Source: Siphonodentalium dalli (Eukaryota; Mollusca; Scaphopoda; Gadilida; Siphonodentaliidae). From it: a stretch of 64,000 nucleotides of DNA. Position 1 is the first letter of the stretch. Each line of letters opens with the position of its first letter. This document shows, piece by piece, positions 58,521-64,000 of this stretch. The notes under the pieces are model-generated. The model worked only from the letters and a program-made list of their open reading frames with translations. It was not told where the DNA came from and ran no database searches. Location: positions 229,778,961 through 229,842,960 of the forward strand of contig CP136066.1 of assembly GCA_032622095.1 (NCBI GenBank), in the 5' to 3' direction. Made by a program: the position numbers and the translations under genes.

Positions 58521-60361
58521 TAGGGCCGGATTCGTCATCTCCGGTTTCTACCTCCGAGTTTAAACCTGGTTTAAACCTACATTGGCGGTCCAGCCAAACC
58601 GGGTCTAAGGGGGCGTTTTTGTCATTCAGTTACCAACTAATTGACAACTCGATTTGGTGATATGAGCATACAGTCAAACTACTCTCTTACCTATCGGACC
58701 AAAAGACAAGCCGATGTAATGGTCATTGACATGTCATAAATCATCGCGAACGCGTGCACGATTTATTCATTGAGAAATGAGTATCGCTCATGTACCATTA
58801 ATCCGATCTCTTTGTGGGTTTAAATCAATTTGACAAAGGGCATGTTTCTCAACACGAGCTTCACGCGCTGTTTATCACCTTGTTTGTGATTGATTTTCTA
58901 CAAGATGCTTTACCCGCAAAGACAAAATATGGTGTATCTACATGTATATCTGTATATATTAAAGGATATAGGAGCTGTATATATGTTTGTCCGTTAGTCT
59001 GTTTGCAACTGTTCTAAAAATGATTTAAAAATAAGAATAATTTAATTTGAAATAAAATGAAAAAATTGTGTTGTTAAATTGAGCAAGGAGATGTATCTAA
59101 CGAGAAACAATATTTAAATTTATATTAATATTTGTTTGTTTTCAATATAATTAAAAAAAAAATTTAATTAAAATGTTCAAATGATCAAAATGTGCGAAAA
59201 TGTGACGCAGGCTCCTGTCGAACGAAGGGGCCGCAGGACCCTCTGACGCTGCATGAATAAAGGCTCCATAATCGTGTCAATCCTGGACCAAGAGGTCAGT
59301 CAAGTAAAAGCAATTTGCTTATGAGTACACACCAGAAGCGGCATCTGAACTGTTTAAAGTGGGCAACTATATAGAGGCACAGCATTTAATAAAGAAATAT
59401 ATTACATGCGCTGCTTTTTGTCAATGTAAAAAATTTTCCATCATGCAGAAAATCCAAAAGTTCCCAGGTTTTGAACTGGTGGAATATTATGGAAAATTAT
59501 GAGCGGAGCCAGAGTAGAGCTTCGTGGCATGATCTACATAAAAATAAGTTATCAAATTTGACTCATATAGCAATATAAGTTTAGGATTGCAAACTATGTG
59601 TATAGCATATCTGATCATGCAGTAGCATCGTTTTGGTTTCAAAATTAAAACGTTGAACCCTTCAAATGAATTCGTAGAAAACACCAGTATTTGTGATTGC
59701 CACAAGCCAAAAAAAACAAACACACAAGATAGTTGTAAAATCATACTGAAGGAACGTGTCAATATCTGAGCAAAGCTCGCATGCGAATGAATCAACTGTG
59801 ACATGATAACACCAGTCGGGCAACCGCCACTTGGACACGCCCTCACTCGAGATAATTTACAGCTCCACCCTTTGATTGATTGTCTGACAATTCTAAACCG
59901 CGATGAAGAAAAGACGGATTCGTCATCTCAAGTTTAGCATCGAGAAAGCTGGTTTATCTGGACCACCGAATTAGATGGTTTAGTTGCCGGTTTAAGCTTA
60001 TAAAACGCAAATAAAACATCGAAATTGACAAAAACTTATCCCCACACGCTTTATAGGAGTGAGTGCTTATCGCTTATAAATTTCCAATCAAAATATGGTC
60101 GCTGTCGTAATTTGAGATTTTTGCAATCCAAAAAAACGAGGCGGTCCGCATTAGGAAAGTACGATTATTTTTCTCGACGATACAGAGACACTACTGCTAA
60201 ACCACTGGTCTGGCTGGACCAGGTTTAAACCAGAGATGACGAATGCGTCACTTAGACATGCGGTCGCGGGTTTAAACCACGGATTTTGCTGACTCACGGC
60301 GGTTTAAACCTAGAGGTTTACGTAGACCAGGTTTAAACCTGAGATGACGAATCGGGTCTTA
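58521..60361. mobile_element. 1.84-kb TIR element
   Basis: 'gattcgtcatctccggttt' at 58529 pairs with the end 'aaacctgagatgacgaatc' at about 60335-60353, with 'ggtttaaacc'-rich arms. The flanking 'tagggcc' and 'gggtctta' may extend the ends. It contains the nested relative at 59917-60246. No transposase was recognised. Confidence 0.7.
59917..60246. mobile_element. 330-bp relative nested in the 58521-60361 element
   Basis: 'gattcgtcatctcaagttta' and the end 'taaaccagagatgacgaat' reproduce the outer termini. The inner 'tctggaccacc' pairs with 'ggctggaccagg'. Confidence 0.7.
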
Positions 60362-60435
60362 TAATTTGCACCATTATGATTATCTTTCTCGTAAGAAATA
60401 ACAAATTAATAGATACGTGTAGGGTATTACATGCA

Positions 60436-60571
60436 CTTGGTTGGTTTGAATATATAGGCCTGATTTCAGCCTCTCTGTAACCTCATATCGGCCTTCGATC
60501 TTCGACGTCAGGCTGATAGAGACATGAGGATACATCAGGCCGATATTGGGTCTAATATCCATCCAACCAAG
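60436..60571. mobile_element. Palindromic element P, copy 2
   Basis: Same ends and inner pairs as 58264-58398 ('cttggttggtttgaatatat', 'aggcctgatttcagcct'). Confidence 0.85.
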
Positions 60572-60603
60572 TAGTATCCACGTACAACAGTTGCGATGGA
60601 ATA

Positions 60604-61226
60604 GTAGGTGTGACAATTTATTATGTTGCAATTTGGTGACGATTGGTCGTCATATTACTGTGCCATAGCTAACCATGTCGCCAGCTGAGTTTCCGCACAA
60701 TGAGTCGACCTGACCAATTAACCCATGGCGTTTCACCAAGGCTGATCTCTACTCATTACATGTTGCTAGATTGTATTCACGTACGATATATATAATTGCA
60801 CGATCGATCGTCCAGAATTGTGTTTGACCGTGGCAATCCCTCATTCACTCACATATAATGCATGTAGTACGCTTTGTTGATATGATCTCAATTCATGTTT
60901 ATCCACTTATATTAATTTGATGCGTATTAAGACGGTTCCCTAATTGGGTTTATTTTATTTTGGACGTTTAGTTCTCAGCATAGTTCCTCTAACGTTATCG
61001 AGTGGGCCAATGAAGCCGTTTCGAAACTGTTGGGAGGAAATGCAGCTGCGAGAAAGTATCTGGAATAAACAAAGCGAACTGCACAAGGACAAAACAAGAC
61101 ATAATCAAACGAACTTTGGAAGATACATTGTGCGAATATGCAGCGGGCGACATTGCTACCTATGGCATATTAATTATGACAACCACTTGTCACCAAATTC
61201 CACCATAATAAATCGTCACACCTAAT
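60604..61226. mobile_element. 623-bp inverted-repeat element
   Basis: 'taggtgtgacaatttattat' + 'tttggtgacgattggt' (60604-60675) pairs with 'accacttgtcaccaaa' and 'ataataaatcgtcacaccta' (61160-61224). The 93-codon frame inside has no domain. Confidence 0.8.
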
Positions 61227-61269
61227 ATGCCATCGCTACTGTGATACGTGTGTCCGCATCCAATATCAT

Positions 61270-61440
61270 GTAACTAGCAGCCTAGCAGGGTGATCCGTCG
61301 TTACCCAGGTTAAGCAGCGTGGGATTGTGTTGCCCCTTCCACTTATCCATTACCCCAAATACCGTCAAGTGCTGTATACATTTCTAATCTGCATCATTAT
61401 GATGATTATCTTCCTCGTAAGACATTACCCTGTTAGACCC
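61270..61440 (+). repeat. Dispersed repeat R3
   Basis: 'tagcagggtgatccgtcgt' + 'tacccaggttaa', with the tail 'gattatcttcctcgtaag', also seen at about 60377-60396. Confidence 0.65.
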
Positions 61441-61444
61441 CTTT

Positions 61445-62100
61445 GGCGCCATCTAGAAGTTCCCTCGTTAATTTATGTAAAACAGACATTCACAAATATA
61501 GGTATAGATAAAGATTTTTTTTTAAATTCCAGGACCCCTGTGGTTGTAAATAGAATGCACTCAGATATTCTGACTTCAAACTTGGGCCACCTTCTAATTT
61601 ACATGTACCGGTATACTAACGGTATTATTGCTTGATAAGTTGATGGCCATGCGTTGATTTGATTTGGGTTGAAAGATTAGAAAATCAGTGCCCCTCTCAA
61701 AATTATCATTTAAGGAATAATCTTGGTTTTGAATGTAATTGCAGTCTAAAGATGGTATATTTCTCCCTAAACCAAGTTTTATATACAGCAATTTCCTGAA
61801 ATATGTATGAAATATTAAAAATAATAAATATGAATTGAATACCCCTGTCCGGAAATGCTTCTATCTGACAATATTTATTTTATTTTATATTTTCTGGTAT
61901 ATTAGATACATACACATGTACAACTAATTTGGGACATTTTACAGCTCGCAAAAATGTTTGGAGTGTAGCAAGTGGGAGAACTATATCGGAGATCGCCTGA
62001 ATGTTTTATGACATGACGGTTTGTTGTAATAATAGTAACGAAAAATATGTCCCAATTGATAATCACATTGTATAAGAAATTGAATGTCATCATAGAGGTG
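61445..62100. other. No gene recognised
   Basis: No supported feature. Confidence 0.4.
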
Positions 62101-62114
62101 AACATCTACAGGTA

Positions 62115-62245
62115 CATGTATACCAAATTTCATTGAGATCCAAGCAGTTCTTAGCACTACTGTTCAAATTATGCCCTGTACAGACATCGGACGGATGGAC
62201 AGTCGGGTGCAAAACAGTATACCACCTTTTTTAAAGGGGGTATGA
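62115..62245 (+). repeat. Dispersed repeat ending in a short hairpin
   Basis: 'accaaatttcattgagatcc', 'cggacggatggacag', 'gtgcaaaacagtataccacc' + 'ttttttaaagggggtat'. The pattern resembles a repeat common in mollusc sequences; this is from memory and unverified. Confidence 0.5.
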
Positions 62246-62780
62246 ATATCGATAATTGATATAAGCATTTCCTGACATGTGCCTTCGACTCTATTTTATT
62301 ATTTTATACGCTGGGAATTATAGAACACATATTCAGGAAGTTCTAGATATAAATCCATCGTCAAATGCTGATCACAAACTGATATTAAAATCACTGTTTG
62401 TGATTCGGTATAAAACCTTTAGACTCTACTGTTCAGACTCTACTGTTTACAGCTACCGGTATAATTTTGTGTGCCAAATAGAACAGCAGGGTAGAATGTA
62501 AGTGCAGGGTGTAAAATTCTGAAAAAAATAATAGTGCAGGGTTTAATAGAAGTGTGTTCACTGAGGAGATAGCTCAACAAAAGCACATATCTGCTTGCTG
62601 CTAAATCCCCTTCCCCTTTTCTATTCTACTCGTGTTTCCATCATCTAAATGTTGTTCATCATAAATGTAATATTGGGGCTAATAAATATTGTTTAAATCA
62701 AGTGTGTTCACGGTGGGAACATATCAATTCCCCTAGAACGCGTTCCATCCTTCATCCCGAATATTCCCAAGAACAACAAC
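62246..62780. other. No gene recognised
   Basis: 'agactctactgt' is duplicated at about 62421 and 62436. 'aagtgtgttcac' recurs at about 62551 and 62700. No gene. Confidence 0.4.
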
Positions 62781-62904
62781 ACCCATATTTGATAGCGCGT
62801 TGCATCGTCACGCGGACCGCATTTATTCACACCATCTACACATAATCATTCCAACACACATGCACAAAAACATTCCATCACAACCATATAAACAAACAAG
62901 GACA

Positions 62905-63800
62905 TTCCATCACAATTACATCGCCCATTTGCATCTGCGCAGATGGCCCAACACAACATCACTGAATGTTCTAAATCGGGCCCGATATAGGAAATTGCAT
63001 CGTTGTGCACACACCCATCTGCATCTGCGCAGATGAAAGAACATCACTGAGTGTTTTAAACCGCGCATTGTAATTTCCATCGGAAATATGTACGGAGATA
63101 TATTGCATAAATTCCACTTTACTGTAGTATTCCACAAACAGTCCACCAAACACCGCGTTTCATCGGTTCTGAACTTTTAATCATTCACAATTCTCTGTGC
63201 TCGAATATCCAAATATTCCACATGTCAGTCCACTAGAAATACATACAATAGAACAATTTGCCATATATTAAGCATTGAGAGATGACTGCATCAAATTATG
63301 GAACCAAGACACCCGGTTGCATCTGCGCAAACTCCAGAACATCTCGGAAAGCGGACACTGCATGAGCAGTATAACGTCGGTCTGCATTACCTATATTTCG
63401 AATTGAATTAATATGCATATAAATTCCCAAAATGGAAACAATTCAATATAGAGCATACATATACACACATATATCATCGGTTCTAATTTTTAATTATTCT
63501 CTATTCTCAAATATCAAAATATTCCATATTTCAATCCACTGGGAATACATACAATAGAATAAATAGCCACATATTACGCATTGATATATGACCATCTAAT
63601 TATGGAGCCAAAATATCCGTTTGCATCTGCGCAAACTCCAGAACACCACTGAACGCTCGGACAAGCGAACACTGCATGAGCAGTATCGTATCAGTCTGCA
63701 TTACTTATAATTATATTTGAATTGCAGGTAATATGCATATAAATTCGCCATTAAAACAAATATAATATATAGCCAATATATATATATCGCCAATATGTAT
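62905..63800 (+). repeat. Tandem repeat based on 'gcatctgcgca'
   Basis: 'tgcatctgcgcagatg' occurs at about 62932 and 63020, and 'tgcatctgcgcaaactccag' at 63318 and 63624. The last two start ~306-bp units that share 'gaacactgcatgagcagtat' and 'aatatgcatataaattc'. Confidence 0.85.
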
Positions 63801-64000
63801 CAATAAGCATCCATACAATCCTAGAATATACCAATAGCCAATCTGCCTGCAAACTGCGATTGTTCTAACACGACACTGTACTGGCAGTGAGCATAATAAG
63901 ATAGGCCCGTTTACACCATTGTGAAAACCACGTTTACTCGGTTTTCATCTGGAAAAATCACGAATCTCACATTTCCATACATCCACAATTCAATCCAATG
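63801..64000. other. No gene recognised at the window end
   Basis: No supported feature; any structure may continue outside the window. Confidence 0.4.

Noticed and set aside
61000-61225. Frame of 93 codons (+) starting at 60944
   Set aside because: Its end lies in the inverted arm of a 623-bp element and it has no recognisable domain.

Overview
This window is eukaryotic, intron-rich, AT-rich and very heavily repetitive. It carries ankyrin/SOCS-box and secreted phospholipase A2 (PLA2) exons with GT-AG introns, Penelope-like, non-LTR and LTR retroelement relics, and many short inverted-repeat (foldback) elements and minisatellites. The content and repeat style suggest a marine invertebrate, most likely a lophotrochozoan such as a mollusc. 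That is an inference, because no single marker fixes the phylum. Real coding sequence makes up only a few percent of the window. No bacterial gene, CRISPR array, rRNA or convincing tRNA was seen.

Layout. 1-11.3 kb is repeat territory: a Penelope-like reverse transcriptase relic (about 0.73-1.17 kb), an 854-bp tandem duplication, several copies of one dispersed repeat, a decayed LTR element whose gag-like frame continues into a cold-shock domain (7.34-9.5 kb), and a hAT-like element with GGACC-rich ends (9.79-11.25 kb). 12.2-35.0 kb is a tandem array of three paralogous two-exon genes for ankyrin-repeat/SOCS-box (ASB-like) proteins, all on the + strand. Copy A (12451-18732) has a one-base frameshift. 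Copy B (19868-23881) is intact and predicts 326 residues. Copy C (27880-34677) has an insertion in exon 1 and two in-frame stops in exon 2. The three share 5' flanks, intron-1 sequence and 3' flanks, so the unit was duplicated as a whole. The first introns then diverged by taking up different minisatellites and mobile elements.

35-52 kb holds a secreted PLA2 gene on the + strand. The active-site exon is at 39907-40019 and the last coding exon at 48160-48332. The 8.1-kb intron between them contains a TTAA-flanked miniature element, a 2.9-kb 44-bp minisatellite and a LINE 3' end. The upstream exons (signal peptide, calcium loop) were not found. 52-64 kb has no recognised gene and is a patchwork of inverted-repeat elements, several nested in relatives of themselves, ending in tandem repeats.

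The ASB copies, by family, would be substrate receptors of a cullin-RING ubiquitin ligase. The PLA2 would be a secreted, calcium-dependent lipase. Nothing seen links the two loci functionally. The most unusual observations are the gag/cold-shock fusion, the ASB array with an atypical BC box, and the dozens of AATAAA hexamers that the minisatellite places on the sense strand of the PLA2 intron.
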